Assembly (NCBI GenBank): GCA_024402135.1
Contig: JAKSJN010000007.1
Location: 83,161 to 147,160 of the forward strand
Length of the DNA: 64,000 bases
Origin: Bacteroidales bacterium
Lineage (GTDB): Bacteria > Bacteroidota > Bacteroidia > Bacteroidales > UBA932
Direction of reading: 5' to 3'
In this document: positions 39,743-48,818 of the stretch, one piece after another
Layout of the letters: the number at the start of each line of letters is the position of its first letter
Numbering within the stretch: position 1 is the stretch's first letter
Program-made: the position numbers and the translations under genes
Notes under the pieces: model-generated
Told to the model about the DNA's origin: nothing
Database searches by the model: none
Seen by the model: the letters and a program-made list of their open reading frames with translations, nothing else

Positions 39743-41854
39743 ATGAAAGAGTACTTAACCAAAGACATCCGAAACGTGGTGCTTCTCGGCAGCACCAAGT
39801 CAGGAAAGACCACCCTCGCCGAGACTATGCTCTATGAGGGAAAGGTCATCGACCGCAGAGGCGCAGTCGAGGATAAGAATACCGTATCAGACTACAATGA
39901 GCTTGAGAAGCTGAACCAGAGATCGATCTATGCAACTCCTCTCTATGCAGAGTTCATGGATAAGAAGATCAACTTCATCGATACTCCGGGTTCTGATGAC
40001 TTCATCGGTGGTGCATACACCGCATTCCGCGTTTGTGAAAGCGGAATCCTTGTAGTAAACGCACAGCAGGGTGTCGAGGTTGGTACCGAGAATCTCGTCC
40101 GTCGTGCCGAGAAGATCAAGTTCCCTCTCGTGATCGCTGTCAACCAGCTTGACGCCGAGAAGGCTGACTGGGAGAATGTGATGGCTTCCATGAAGGAGGC
40201 TTTCGGCAGCAAGATCATCAATGTCCAGATTCCTGTAAATCCAGGTCCAGGATACAACTGCTTCGTTGACCTTCTTATGAACAAGTGCTATCGCTTCAAG
40301 GATACCAACGGTACCCGCGAGGAGATCGATATGCCTGCAGACATGGCTGACGTAATCGAGGAGGCACGCCAGGAACTCATCGAGAAGGCTGCCGAGTTCG
40401 ACGAGGGCCTCATGGAGAAGTTCTTCGAGGTCGGCGAACTTGACGAGGATGATATCCGCAAGGGTCTCAACCTTGGTATCGTGAACGGCGAGGTTTACCC
40501 TGTATTCTGCGTCAGCGCAAAGAACGACGTCGGTGTAAAGAGACTTCTCGAGTTCACCAAGAACGTTGCTCCTGCACCTCAGGTTGACGAGAACGGCCCT
40601 GCAGCCCTCTTCATCTACAAGAACGACATCGAGGCTCACCTTGGTGAAGTATCTTACTTCAAGGTAATGAGCGGCAACATCAACGCAGGTGTTGACCTCG
40701 AGGACGCAAAGACCGGCAACAAGGAGCGCATCTCTGCTCTCTATGCCGTTGCAGGTGTAAAGAAGGAGTCTGTCAATGTTCTCCACGCCGGAGATTTCGG
40801 CTGTCTCGTGAAGCTTAAGAACGGCAAGTCAGGCATTACCCTTTCACAGCCGGGTTCAGGTATCGCATACGACAAGATCGAGTTCCCTGCACCTAAGTAT
40901 CGTTGCGCAATCAAGGCAAAGGTTCAGCAGGATGAGCAGAAGCTCGGCGACGCTCTCAAGAAGATCGCATCTACCGACCCTACCTTCATCGTTGACTACA
41001 ACAAGGAGCTCCGCCAGACCATTCTCAATGGTAACGGTGAGCAGCACATCAATATCGTGAAGTGGCTCCTCAACAACGAGTACAAGCTCGACGTCGAGCT
41101 CTTCGCACCAAAGGTACCTTATCGCGAGACCATCACCAAGGTCGCTACCGCACAGTACCGTCACAAGAAGCAGTCAGGTGGTGCCGGCCAGTTCGGTGAG
41201 GTTCACCTCCTCGTATGCCCTGCTGAAGGCGAGCTTAACACCAAGTTCAAGATCGACGGCAAGGAGACTGTTCTCAACGTGAAGACCCAGGAGCAGACCG
41301 AGATGGACTGGGGTGGAAAGCTCGAGTTCTACAACTGCGTTGTCGGTGGTGCTATCGACCTCAGCTTCATGCCTGCTATCCTCAAGGGTATCAAGGAGAA
41401 GATGGTAGAGGGACCTCTTACCGGTTCATACGCACGTGACATCCGCGTATTCGTATACGATGGAAAGATGCATCCGGTAGACTCTAAGGAAATCGCGTTC
41501 ATCATCGCTGGACGTAACGCATTCAAGGAGGCATTCCGCAATGCAGGTCCAAAGATCCTCGAGCCTATCTACAATGTCGAGGTCATCACTCCTGCAGAGT
41601 ATCAGGGTGCAGTAATGAGCGACATCCAGAACCGTCGCGGTATGCTCGGTGACATGGGTGCTGACAAGGGATTCGCAGTCCTCAAGGCCCGCATTCCTCT
41701 CGCAGAGCTCTATCGCTACTCAACCTCCCTCAGCTCACTCACCCAGGGTTCTGCTACCTTCACCATGGAGTACGCTGACTACCAGCCAGTACCTGGAGAT
41801 GTACAGAACAAGCTTCTTGCTGAGTACGCAGCTCAGGAGACTGACGAGGATTAA
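39743..41854 (+). CDS. EF-G paralogue with degenerate GTPase motifs (EF-G2-like)
   Basis: 703 residues with the full EF-G domain order (G, II, III, IV, V). The G domain departs from canonical EF-G in several motifs: G1 is GSTKSGKT (16-23), the switch I region reads NQRSIYATP where EF-G has RGITI, G3 is DTPGSDDF so the catalytic His is Ser84, and G4 is NQLD (134-137) instead of NKxD. This matches the idea of a translocation factor that does not depend on GTP hydrolysis, as reported for the second EF-G of Bacteroides thetaiotaomicron. Strong codon bias suggests high expression. It has its own promoter and terminator. The true fusA is not in the window. Confidence 0.9.
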   Translation: MKEYLTKDIRNVVLLGSTKSGKTTLAETMLYEGKVIDRRGAVEDKNTVSDYNELEKLNQRSIYATPLYAEFMDKKINFIDTPGSDDFIGGAYTAFRVCESGILVVNAQQGVEVGTENLVRRAEKIKFPLVIAVNQLDAEKADWENVMASMKEAFGSKIINVQIPVNPGPGYNCFVDLLMNKCYRFKDTNGTREEIDMPADMADVIEEARQELIEKAAEFDEGLMEKFFEVGELDEDDIRKGLNLGIVNGEVYPVFCVSAKNDVGVKRLLEFTKNVAPAPQVDENGPAALFIYKNDIEAHLGEVSYFKVMSGNINAGVDLEDAKTGNKERISALYAVAGVKKESVNVLHAGDFGCLVKLKNGKSGITLSQPGSGIAYDKIEFPAPKYRCAIKAKVQQDEQKLGDALKKIASTDPTFIVDYNKELRQTILNGNGEQHINIVKWLLNNEYKLDVELFAPKVPYRETITKVATAQYRHKKQSGGAGQFGEVHLLVCPAEGELNTKFKIDGKETVLNVKTQEQTEMDWGGKLEFYNCVVGGAIDLSFMPAILKGIKEKMVEGPLTGSYARDIRVFVYDGKMHPVDSKEIAFIIAGRNAFKEAFRNAGPKILEPIYNVEVITPAEYQGAVMSDIQNRRGMLGDMGADKGFAVLKARIPLAELYRYSTSLSSLTQGSATFTMEYADYQPVPGDVQNKLLAEYAAQETDED

Positions 41855-41876
41855 TTCATCCTTATCCGATATAATG

Positions 41877-41908
41877 GAAAGCGGCCAGGCGGCCGCTTTC
41901 TTTTTTTA
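41877..41908 (+). terminator. Rho-independent terminator after the EF-G paralogue
   Basis: GAAAGCGGCC (41877-41886) pairs perfectly with GGCCGCTTTC (41891-41900), loop AGGC, followed by seven T. Confidence 0.93.
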
Positions 41909-41970
41909 CAACGAAATCCAATAATAATTAGTAATTTCGCGGTTCCGACGAATAATAATTTAATAATCAT

Positions 41971-43737
41971 ATGTACAGAACTCATACTTGCGGAGAACTC
42001 CGCATTTCTGATGCAGGAAAGAAGGTGACCCTCGCCGGCTGGGTGCAGAAAGCCCGCAAGCTTGGTGGAATGACCTTCATCGACCTTCGTGACCGCTACG
42101 GCATCACCCAGCTCGTGGTTGATGCAGCTGCTCCGGCTGAGCTCGTAGAGACCGCAACCTCACTTGGACGTGAGTACGTCATCCAGGTTGTAGGTACAGT
42201 TCTCGAGCGCCAGAGCAAGAATGCCAAGATGGCTACCGGTGATATCGAGATCGGCATCGAGACCATCAAGATACTCAACAAGGCAAACACTCCTCCATTC
42301 ACTATCGAGGAGGAAAGCGATGGAGGTGAGGACCTCCGCGCAAAATATCGCTACCTCGATCTTCGCCGTCCACCTCTCCAGAGAGCTCTTGCTCTCCGTC
42401 ACAGACTGGCACAGGAGATCCGTTCATACCTCGACCAGCAGGGCTTCATGGAGATCGAGACTCCATACCTCATCAAGTCAACTCCGGAGGGAGCACGCGA
42501 CTTCGTCGTTCCTTCACGTATGAACCCGGGACAGTTCTACGCGCTGCCACAGTCTCCACAGACCTTCAAGCAGCTTCTCATGGTTTCAGGCTACGACCGC
42601 TACTTCCAGATTGTACGCTGTTTCCGTGACGAGGATCTCCGCGCTGACCGTCAGCCAGAGTTCACCCAGATCGACTGCGAAATGTCTTTCGTTGACCAGG
42701 AGGATGTTCTCGGAACATTCGAGGGTATGATGCGCCAGATGTTCAAGAACGCTGTGAACGTCGAGATTGCAAATCCTATCCCTCGCATGAGCTGGTACGA
42801 CGCAATGGATTTCTATGGTTCAGACAAGCCGGATATCCGTTTCGGCATGAAGATCCACGAGGTCAGCGAGCTCGTAAAGGGTTGCGGCTTCAGCGTGTTC
42901 GATGGTTCTGAGTATATCGGTGCAATCGCTGTCGATGGCTGTGCAGAGTACACCCGCAAGCAGATCGACGAGCTTACCGAGTGGGTAAAGCGCCCTCAGG
43001 TAGGTGCAAAGGGACTCGTATACATCAAGCTCAATGCTGACGGCTCGATCAAGTCCAGCATCGACAAGTTCTACAGCGCTGAGCAGCTCAAGGCTGTAGC
43101 TGAGGCTTGCGAGGCAAAGACCGGCGACCTTCTCCTTCTCCTCTGCGGACCAAAGCGCAAGACCCAGACTCAGCTCGGTGTCCTCCGTATCGAGATGGGT
43201 AACCGCCTCGGCTACAGAGACCCTAAGGTTTTCGCTCCTCTTTGGGTTGTTGACTTCCCTCTGTTCGAGTGGGATGACGAGACCAACCGCTTCTACGCTA
43301 TGCACCATCCATTCACTGCTCCTAAGCCAGAGCACCTCGACTGGTACTACAGCGACAAGAAGGAAGACCTCGAGCGCGTATGTGCAAATGCATACGACTT
43401 CGTTCTCAACGGTACCGAGCTCGGTGGCGGTTCAATCCGTATCCACGAGGCAGCAATGCAGGAGAGAATGTTCGAGATCCTCGGCATCAGCAAGGAGGAT
43501 GCAGAATACAAGTTCGGCTTCATCATCAATGCCTTCAAGTTCGGTGCTCCGCCCCACGGAGGTCTCGCATTCGGTTTCGACCGCGTTTGCGCACTCTTTG
43601 GCGGCCAGGAGACCATCCGCGACTACATCGCATTCCCTAAGAACAACCAGGGCCGCGACGTCATGATCGACTCACCATCCGAGATCGACCAGCTCCAGCT
43701 CGATGAGCTTCAGCTCGACATCCGCAAGAGCGAATAA
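41971..43737 (+). CDS. aspS: Aspartyl-tRNA synthetase
   Basis: 588 residues, bacterial-type length. An N-terminal OB-fold anticodon-binding domain ([20 protein letters not shown], then [10 protein letters not shown]) is followed by class II catalytic motifs: motif 2 [18 protein letters not shown] and motif 3 [18 protein letters not shown] insertion (about 290-410) is present as usual for bacterial AspRS. It charges tRNA-Asp. It follows the terminator of the EF-G paralogue, so it is transcribed on its own. Confidence 0.98.
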   Translation: MYRTHTCGELRISDAGKKVTLAGWVQKARKLGGMTFIDLRDRYGITQLVVDAAAPAELVETATSLGREYVIQVVGTVLERQSKNAKMATGDIEIGIETIKILNKANTPPFTIEEESDGGEDLRAKYRYLDLRRPPLQRALALRHRLAQEIRSYLDQQGFMEIETPYLIKSTPEGARDFVVPSRMNPGQFYALPQSPQTFKQLLMVSGYDRYFQIVRCFRDEDLRADRQPEFTQIDCEMSFVDQEDVLGTFEGMMRQMFKNAVNVEIANPIPRMSWYDAMDFYGSDKPDIRFGMKIHEVSELVKGCGFSVFDGSEYIGAIAVDGCAEYTRKQIDELTEWVKRPQVGAKGLVYIKLNADGSIKSSIDKFYSAEQLKAVAEACEAKTGDLLLLLCGPKRKTQTQLGVLRIEMGNRLGYRDPKVFAPLWVVDFPLFEWDDETNRFYAMHHPFTAPKPEHLDWYYSDKKEDLERVCANAYDFVLNGTELGGGSIRIHEAAMQERMFEILGISKEDAEYKFGFIINAFKFGAPPHGGLAFGFDRVCALFGGQETIRDYIAFPKNNQGRDVMIDSPSEIDQLQLDELQLDIRKSE

Positions 43738-43755
43738 CAGATCAATAGTAAATAC

Positions 43756-43790
43756 AAGAAGGCCCGGCACAAACGTGTCGGGCCTTCTTA
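43756..43790. terminator. Rho-independent terminator, bidirectional
   Basis: AAGAAGGCCCG (43756-43766) pairs with CGGGCCTTCTT (43779-43789), extended by CAC/GTG. It lies between aspS and the convergent SusD gene. Confidence 0.85.
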
Positions 43791-43827
43791 TTGGTGGTTG
43801 AACCAAGGGGTCATGCCCCTTGATTCA

Positions 43828-45315
43828 CTAATAACCTTCGTTCTGCTGCTTGCCGATGCCAGGGTTGGCGTTGATCTCATCCTGGCTGATAGGGAGGCGG
43901 CAGAGACCGTTGCTGCGGTCGATGCTGCTTCCGCGGTAAGGAGAGTTGGTTCCGTTGCCGTAAGCGTCATCGTCGAAGTAGATGGTCTTGTTCAGGCGGC
44001 ACATCTCATGGAAGAGCTTGCCCTCGGTAAGGAACTCCCTGCGATACTCGTCAAGGATTGCATCGATGCTTACAGTTGTGTCAGTATAGGCCTCACGGTC
44101 AATATCGCGGCGTGCGATGGCGTTGAGGTATTCTGCAGCCTTGTCAGCCTTGCCTGTTCTGAGAGCAGCCTCCGCAGCATTGAGATATACCTCTGAGAGT
44201 CGGATGACCTTGATGTTGACAGCGGTGCTGCTGCCTTCCTTGTCTCCCGAAAGATTGATGTCTCCGCTGTACTTGTAGCATGCGCCCTTCATCTGGTAAC
44301 GTGGGTCGTCGGCGTTGTTGGCACGCTCGTCGTCTCTCTGGTCGTAGTCCATCACACCCCAGCGGACGTCATTCTCGCCCATGATATTGAACCAGTATGA
44401 GCTGGCCATGAAGCAACCGTTGACAGAAGATGATCCATGGCCCTTGCGGCGGTAGTAGCCACCGACACCTGAAACACCGAGGTCAGCCTCGTTAGGGTAT
44501 ACTCCGAGCTCGAAGATAGACTCACTTCCGAACTGCTTTGTCCATGAAGCGACCCACTCCTCAGGCTCATAGAGCTTGTATCCTCCGTTGTTGATGACAT
44601 CCTCTGCTGCTGCGAGTGCGCCGCTCCAGTCCTCGGTGTACATGAGCACCTTTGCGAGGATGGCCTTGTTTGCATACAGGTTGATGTAGCCGTTGCTCTT
44701 CTTGCCCGAGAGCATCGGCTGGGCAGCCTTGAGGTCGCTGATGATCTGGGTGTAAACCTCTTCGACGCTGTTGCGGAGTAGCTGTGCACGTGCATCGACA
44801 GGCTCGGTCACGACAGGAACGCCGTAGCTTGACTTGTCCATGTTGTATGGCTTGCCATAGCAGCGTACGAGATCGAAGTGGATGAGGGCGCGGATGGTCA
44901 GAGCCTGGCCGAGGAATTCCTCGAGACCGTCGCCCTTGCCTTCAGCCTGGAGCTTCTCGATGTTGGTGATGATGTTGTTCGCCTGGAGGAGGCAGTTGTA
45001 GCATGAACTCCAGATTCCGGAGTATGTGTTGTTGTTGGCGCTGTGGCTGAAATAGTAGAGTGCATTTCCGCCGTAGCCTGCGGTGAAGATGGTAATGTCG
45101 CCGCCCTTTGCGTCGCCGTACAGTGTGAAGTTCGCTCCGTAGTAGCTTGATGAGGTCATCTTGCGGAGAAGACCGTTCATCATTACCTGGGCGTCAGCTG
45201 CACTGCCGATGCTTGATGATGAGTCCGCGTAGTTGGTAGGAGGGACGTCAAGGAAGCCTTCGCATGAAGAAACTGCGCAGCAGAGAGCTATTATTGCAAT
45301 ATATATCTTTTTCAT
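43828..45315 (-). CDS. SusD/RagB-family nutrient-binding lipoprotein (system 1)
   Basis: 495 residues. The lipoprotein signal ends at AVSSC (Cys18), with EGFLDVPPTNYAD following as in the SusD family. TPR-like helices (about 80-280), for instance GQALTIRALIHFDLVRCYGK, and a C-terminal segment with YRREFLTEGKLFHEMCRL, a classic SusD block, are visible. SusD proteins form the lid over a SusC porin and bind the incoming glycan or peptide ligand. It follows susC system 1 by 19 nt. No glycoside hydrolase lies next to it, so the substrate is unknown. Confidence 0.95.
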   Translation of the reverse strand: MKKIYIAIIALCCAVSSCEGFLDVPPTNYADSSSSIGSAADAQVMMNGLLRKMTSSSYYGANFTLYGDAKGGDITIFTAGYGGNALYYFSHSANNNTYSGIWSSCYNCLLQANNIITNIEKLQAEGKGDGLEEFLGQALTIRALIHFDLVRCYGKPYNMDKSSYGVPVVTEPVDARAQLLRNSVEEVYTQIISDLKAAQPMLSGKKSNGYINLYANKAILAKVLMYTEDWSGALAAAEDVINNGGYKLYEPEEWVASWTKQFGSESIFELGVYPNEADLGVSGVGGYYRRKGHGSSSVNGCFMASSYWFNIMGENDVRWGVMDYDQRDDERANNADDPRYQMKGACYKYSGDINLSGDKEGSSTAVNIKVIRLSEVYLNAAEAALRTGKADKAAEYLNAIARRDIDREAYTDTTVSIDAILDEYRREFLTEGKLFHEMCRLNKTIYFDDDAYGNGTNSPYRGSSIDRSNGLCRLPISQDEINANPGIGKQQNEGY

Positions 45316-45334
45316 TTTTCTATTCCTCCATCAT

Positions 45335-48300
45335 TTAGAAGTTCAACTCGATACCGAAGGTGTAGGTCTTTCCGATAGGGGTCTCCCAACCTCTGGTTCC
45401 GTACTCGTTTACCTCAGGGTCTGCGATCTTGTACTTGCTGAAGGTAAGAAGGTTGCCTCCGTTGAAGTATACGCGTGCGCCGGAGAGGCCGACCTTGCTT
45501 ACGAGCTCGCGAGGAATTGAGTATCCGAGGCTGATGGTCTTGAGGCGGAGGAAGGATGCGTTGTACATATGACGTGATGAAGCCTGCATTGCATCTTCAA
45601 GGTCAGTTCCGCGAAGCTTTGGCTGGGTACCGCTCTTGTTGCTCTCGGTCCACATGTTGTCATAGTAGTACTTGCTGCGGATACGGTTCCAGTAGTAGCC
45701 GTCGTCGGCAACGTCCTTCTCGGCACCGTCATAGAGATATCCGCCGATCTTGTACGCGAAGTTGAGGCCAAGGCTGAAGCCCTTCCAGTCGAGGTTTGTG
45801 TTGATACCACCGTATACCTTAGGGGTGGCGCTTCCGAGAACGATTCTGTCCGCGTCGTTGAAATCATATACCACGTTGCGTCCGTTGAGGGTGTCGTCAG
45901 CCTGGTCGTTGTTTGAATAGTACCACTGAGCGCCGTTCTCAGGATTGACGCCTGCCCACTCATAGCCGTAGAAAGCAAGGGTGGACTCGCCTTCGCGGTA
46001 GATGAAGTCTGCGCGGTCATCGTCTCCGGTAGGATCGCTCCAGATGATATCCTGGCCGTCGTAGAGCTTGGTTACTCTTGACTTGAGGAGGGAAGCGTTC
46101 GCTCCGATGCTCCAGGTAAGGTCACGGGTGCGGATGATGTCGGCGGCGAGCTCGATCTCCCAGCCATGGTTGTTGATCTCACCTACGTTCTGGAGAGTAG
46201 AAGAGAAACCGGTGATGGTAGAGATCGGAACGTCCTGGAGAAGGTCGCGTGAGTCACGGTTGAAGTACTCGACGGTACCGGTGATGCGTTCGTTGAGAAG
46301 GCCGAACTCGAGTGCGAGGTTCGAGGTATAGCTGGTCTCCCATGAAAGATCGGCGTCAGCAGCATTGCTGAGAGATCCACCAGGTGAGCTCATGTACTTG
46401 TTGCCATAGCCGGTGAGAGAACGCCATCCGTAGTTGTTTGTAGGGAGGGTACCGTTGACACCGTAGGAAGCACGGAGCTTGAGGTTGCTGATCACGTCCT
46501 GGTCTGCCATGAATGCCTCTTGGCTGATGCGCCAGCTGCCGGCTACAGACCAGAAGTTGCCCCAGCGTGTGTTTGGACCGAGCTTTGATGAGCCGTCTCG
46601 ACGGTATGAGCCGCTGAGATAATACCTGTCTGCGTAGTTGTACTCAAGTCTTGAAAGTATTGACATCATGGCATTGCCCCAGCTGTATGCATTTGCATCG
46701 AGGATACCTGCGGTGCTTACTGTCTGGAGAGTGGTTACAGGGAGGTCTTCTCCTGATGCACGCATGAAGTCGGTATTGTTTCTCTCTGCCTCGAAGCCGA
46801 CGAGTGCTCCGAAGGTGTGGTCGCCGAAGCTCTTGTTGAGGTTCATCGTGGTAGAAGAAAGAACTTTGCTGGTGTTGGTGTTCATCTCGTCGACCGAGCC
46901 GTTAACTGATGCACCGTTGAAATGTTCTGCGCTGTACCAGATATGGTCGCGGGTGTTGGAAAGATCGTATGAGAAGAGTGAACTGATGTTCAGCCATTCG
47001 GTAAGCTTGAAAGTTGCGGTCTCGCTGGCAGAGATCTTGACGGTCTTGGAAGTGTTCTCCCAGAGGTCATTGTAATAAAGAAGGTTCTGGGCAAGGCTCT
47101 GGTATCTGTCGGTCCAAGGCTCCCCGGTCTTGTAGTTATCTGGCCAGTAGAGGCCCCAGAGCAGGTTGCGGGTCTGCATGAAATAGTTGCTTGCAGTGCT
47201 GCGGGTATCGTTGTAACCGCTGCGTCCGGTGCTTGCGAGGCTGAGGTTGGTCTTCAGGGAAAGACGGTTGCCGACCTTGGTGTTGAGGTTTACGCGGCCG
47301 GAGATACGGTCAAACTCATTTGTATAGACTCGACCCTGCTCCTTGGTGTAGGCAAGTGAGGTATAGTAGCTGGTGTTTCCGGTACCGCCGCTGACGCCGA
47401 GGTCATATGTCTGGTATACTGCGGTGCGGAAGTATGCATCATCCCAGTCGAAGAAGTCGCCGTTGCGGACGATCTTTCCATCGGTACGGTCGGTGATATT
47501 GACGTTCTCGTATACGCCAGGACCGTTTACGCTGAGGTCATATCCGAAGCGGTTCCAGCGGCTGTTGAGCTGTCCGATTGCGTACTCGCTGGCTGCTTCC
47601 TCTGTTCGGCCTGATGATGTACGATAGTCGTGGAGAACTATGTAGAGCATGTTCACGTTCTCCTGGACACCTGCAGGCTCGTAGTTGTCCACTGCCCATG
47701 AAGGGGTGAGTCCGACGGAAGTCTTGAGGGTTACTACAGGACGGCCTTCACGACCACGCTTGGTTGTCACGAGGATGACGCCGTTTGCAGCACGTGATCC
47801 ATAAAGTGCGGAAGCCGCAGCATCCTTGAGGACGGTGATGGACTCGATGTCGGATGGGTTGAGGAGGCTCATCGCATTGTTGGTCGAGTAGGTGTACGAA
47901 CTCATCTGGCCCATGTCGCCGGAATTGGCAGGAACGCCGTCGATGACGTACAGAGGCTCATTCGATGCGTTCATTGAACCGATACCACGGATGCGGATGG
48001 AAGGAGCCGAGCCGGCCTGGCCTGAGGTCTGGGTCATCTGGAGACCTGCGACCTTGCCGTTGAGGGCAGCCTCGAACGATACGGAAGGAAGATCCTTGAT
48101 GTCATCCTTGCCGACAACGCTCGCAGCACCGGTGTAGGTGCCCTTGCGGACAGTGCCGTAAGCGACAACGATACCTTCATCGAGTGATTCGGTTGCGGCC
48201 TGGAGGGTCACGTTGATGACAGAACGTCCGTCAACGGCTATTTCCTGGTCTTTGTAACCGATTGATGAGAACAGGAGTACTGCGCCGTTAGGCACATCGC

Positions 48301-48481
48301 CGATCGAGTAGTTTCCGTTGGCGTCGGCGGAGCTGCCGTTCATGGATCCTTTGACCATGACGTCGGCATAAGGGATGCCAGCTCCGTCTTCGGAGGAGGA
48401 AATCTTACCCGTTACTCTGTTTTGTGCAAAGGCCGTGCAGCACATGCACACCAATGCAATCAATGAGAACAGTCTTTTCAT
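45335..48481 (-). CDS. SusC/RagA TonB-dependent outer-membrane transporter (system 1)
   Basis: 1048 residues. The signal peptide ends AFA. It has a carboxypeptidase-D-like N-terminal domain (about 21-100, with RVTGKISSSEDGAGIPYADV), a plug (about 105-235, with RIRGIGSMNASNEPLYVIDG and LKDAAASALYGSRAANGVI) and a 22-strand barrel ending GIELNF. It imports substrate through the outer membrane using TonB energy. It is the first coding gene of an operon with SusD 1, preceded by a 185-nt leader holding a leader peptide and terminator hairpin, so expression is probably controlled by attenuation. It is oriented opposite to SusC system 2. Confidence 0.96.
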   Translation of the reverse strand: MKRLFSLIALVCMCCTAFAQNRVTGKISSSEDGAGIPYADVMVKGSMNGSSADANGNYSIGDVPNGAVLLFSSIGYKDQEIAVDGRSVINVTLQAATESLDEGIVVAYGTVRKGTYTGAASVVGKDDIKDLPSVSFEAALNGKVAGLQMTQTSGQAGSAPSIRIRGIGSMNASNEPLYVIDGVPANSGDMGQMSSYTYSTNNAMSLLNPSDIESITVLKDAAASALYGSRAANGVILVTTKRGREGRPVVTLKTSVGLTPSWAVDNYEPAGVQENVNMLYIVLHDYRTSSGRTEEAASEYAIGQLNSRWNRFGYDLSVNGPGVYENVNITDRTDGKIVRNGDFFDWDDAYFRTAVYQTYDLGVSGGTGNTSYYTSLAYTKEQGRVYTNEFDRISGRVNLNTKVGNRLSLKTNLSLASTGRSGYNDTRSTASNYFMQTRNLLWGLYWPDNYKTGEPWTDRYQSLAQNLLYYNDLWENTSKTVKISASETATFKLTEWLNISSLFSYDLSNTRDHIWYSAEHFNGASVNGSVDEMNTNTSKVLSSTTMNLNKSFGDHTFGALVGFEAERNNTDFMRASGEDLPVTTLQTVSTAGILDANAYSWGNAMMSILSRLEYNYADRYYLSGSYRRDGSSKLGPNTRWGNFWSVAGSWRISQEAFMADQDVISNLKLRASYGVNGTLPTNNYGWRSLTGYGNKYMSSPGGSLSNAADADLSWETSYTSNLALEFGLLNERITGTVEYFNRDSRDLLQDVPISTITGFSSTLQNVGEINNHGWEIELAADIIRTRDLTWSIGANASLLKSRVTKLYDGQDIIWSDPTGDDDRADFIYREGESTLAFYGYEWAGVNPENGAQWYYSNNDQADDTLNGRNVVYDFNDADRIVLGSATPKVYGGINTNLDWKGFSLGLNFAYKIGGYLYDGAEKDVADDGYYWNRIRSKYYYDNMWTESNKSGTQPKLRGTDLEDAMQASSRHMYNASFLRLKTISLGYSIPRELVSKVGLSGARVYFNGGNLLTFSKYKIADPEVNEYGTRGWETPIGKTYTFGIELNF

Positions 48482-48515
48482 ATAAGTTCGTTTTATGGGT
48501 TATTTCAAATTAAAA

Positions 48516-48540
48516 GAAGCAGCCTGTTTTAGGCTGCTTC
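48516..48540 (-). terminator. Attenuator-type terminator hairpin in the susC 1 leader
   Basis: On the minus strand GAAGCAGCCT (48540-48531) pairs perfectly with AGGCTGCTTC (48525-48516) around AAAAC, followed by TTTTAATTTG. It lies 35 nt before the susC 1 start codon and does not cover it, so it would act on transcription rather than translation. On the plus strand no T-run follows, so it is not a plus-strand terminator. The T-tract is only moderate. Confidence 0.7.
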
Positions 48541-48575
48541 TGTATCTTCTTGTCGTAATATTCTCTCAATATACA

Positions 48576-48644
48576 CAGTCACAAAGCAGCCTATTCGTAT
48601 AGTCGCTTGGCGGCGCGCTTGGCGCGGTTATTTTTCTGTGACTG
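48576..48644 (-). promoter_or_regulatory. Antiterminator and competing strands of the susC 1 leader
   Basis: In transcript order: CAGTCACA (48644-48637), AGGCTGCTT (48592-48584), TGTGACTG (48583-48576). AGGCTGCTT is complementary over 9 nt to the left arm of the terminator hairpin (48539-48531), and CAGTCACA over 8 nt to TGTGACTG. The two pairings create alternative structures sensitive to ribosome position on the leader peptide. Confidence 0.6.
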
Positions 48645-48650
48645 AAGCAT
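48591..48650 (-). CDS. Leader peptide of the susC 1 attenuator (19 residues)
   Basis: The frame from the minus-strand ATG at 48650 to TAG at 48591 encodes MLQSQKNNRAKRAAKRLYE. It starts about 15 nt after the predicted transcription start and has no Shine-Dalgarno, as usual in Bacteroidota. Six of 19 residues are Arg or Lys, in a repeated R/K-A pattern. Codons 3-5 contain CAGTCACA, which can pair with TGTGACTG downstream of the stop. The stop codon directly abuts AGGCTGCTT, the strand that can disrupt the terminator. Translation is not shown and coding is inferred from architecture. I do not recognise the peptide. Confidence 0.55.
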   Translation of the reverse strand: MLQSQKNNRAKRAAKRLYE

Positions 48651-48670
48651 TGACGTTTGTTTGTCCAACG

Positions 48671-48700
48671 CAAAAATAGCGAAAGAATCGGAAGATACAA
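48671..48700 (-). promoter_or_regulatory. Promoter of the susC 1 operon (TTG-N19-TATTTTTG)
   Basis: Minus strand: TTG at 48700-48698, a 19-nt spacer, then TATTTTTG at 48678-48671. Predicted start near 48664 gives a leader of about 185 nt to susC 1. Confidence 0.78.
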
Positions 48701-48707
48701 GGGATTG

Positions 48708-48721
48708 TTAAAAATTTTTAA
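48708..48721. promoter_or_regulatory. AT-only 14-bp palindrome upstream of the susC 1 promoter
   Basis: TTAAAAATTTTTAA is a perfect palindrome lying 7 nt upstream of the -33 TTG of the susC 1 promoter. It could be a curved or UP-like element, or an operator. Confidence 0.35.
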
Positions 48722-48818
48722 AAATCGTAAAAATGACATAAACGAGGCGTTCTCCGCATGGATGATTTCAAATTATCATTCTGGCGGCATGAATAATAAC
48801 TATTTGTAACCACATTTT

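Noticed and set aside
39887-40786. Minus-strand frame of 299 codons within the EF-G paralogue
   Set aside because: It is a shadow of the strongly codon-biased EF-G-like gene; its Leu/Val/Asp/Cys-rich translation has no domain pattern.
48516-48540. The hairpin as a plus-strand terminator
   Set aside because: On the plus strand the stem is followed by TGTATC, not a T-run, and no plus-strand gene ends there; the T-tract is on the minus strand.
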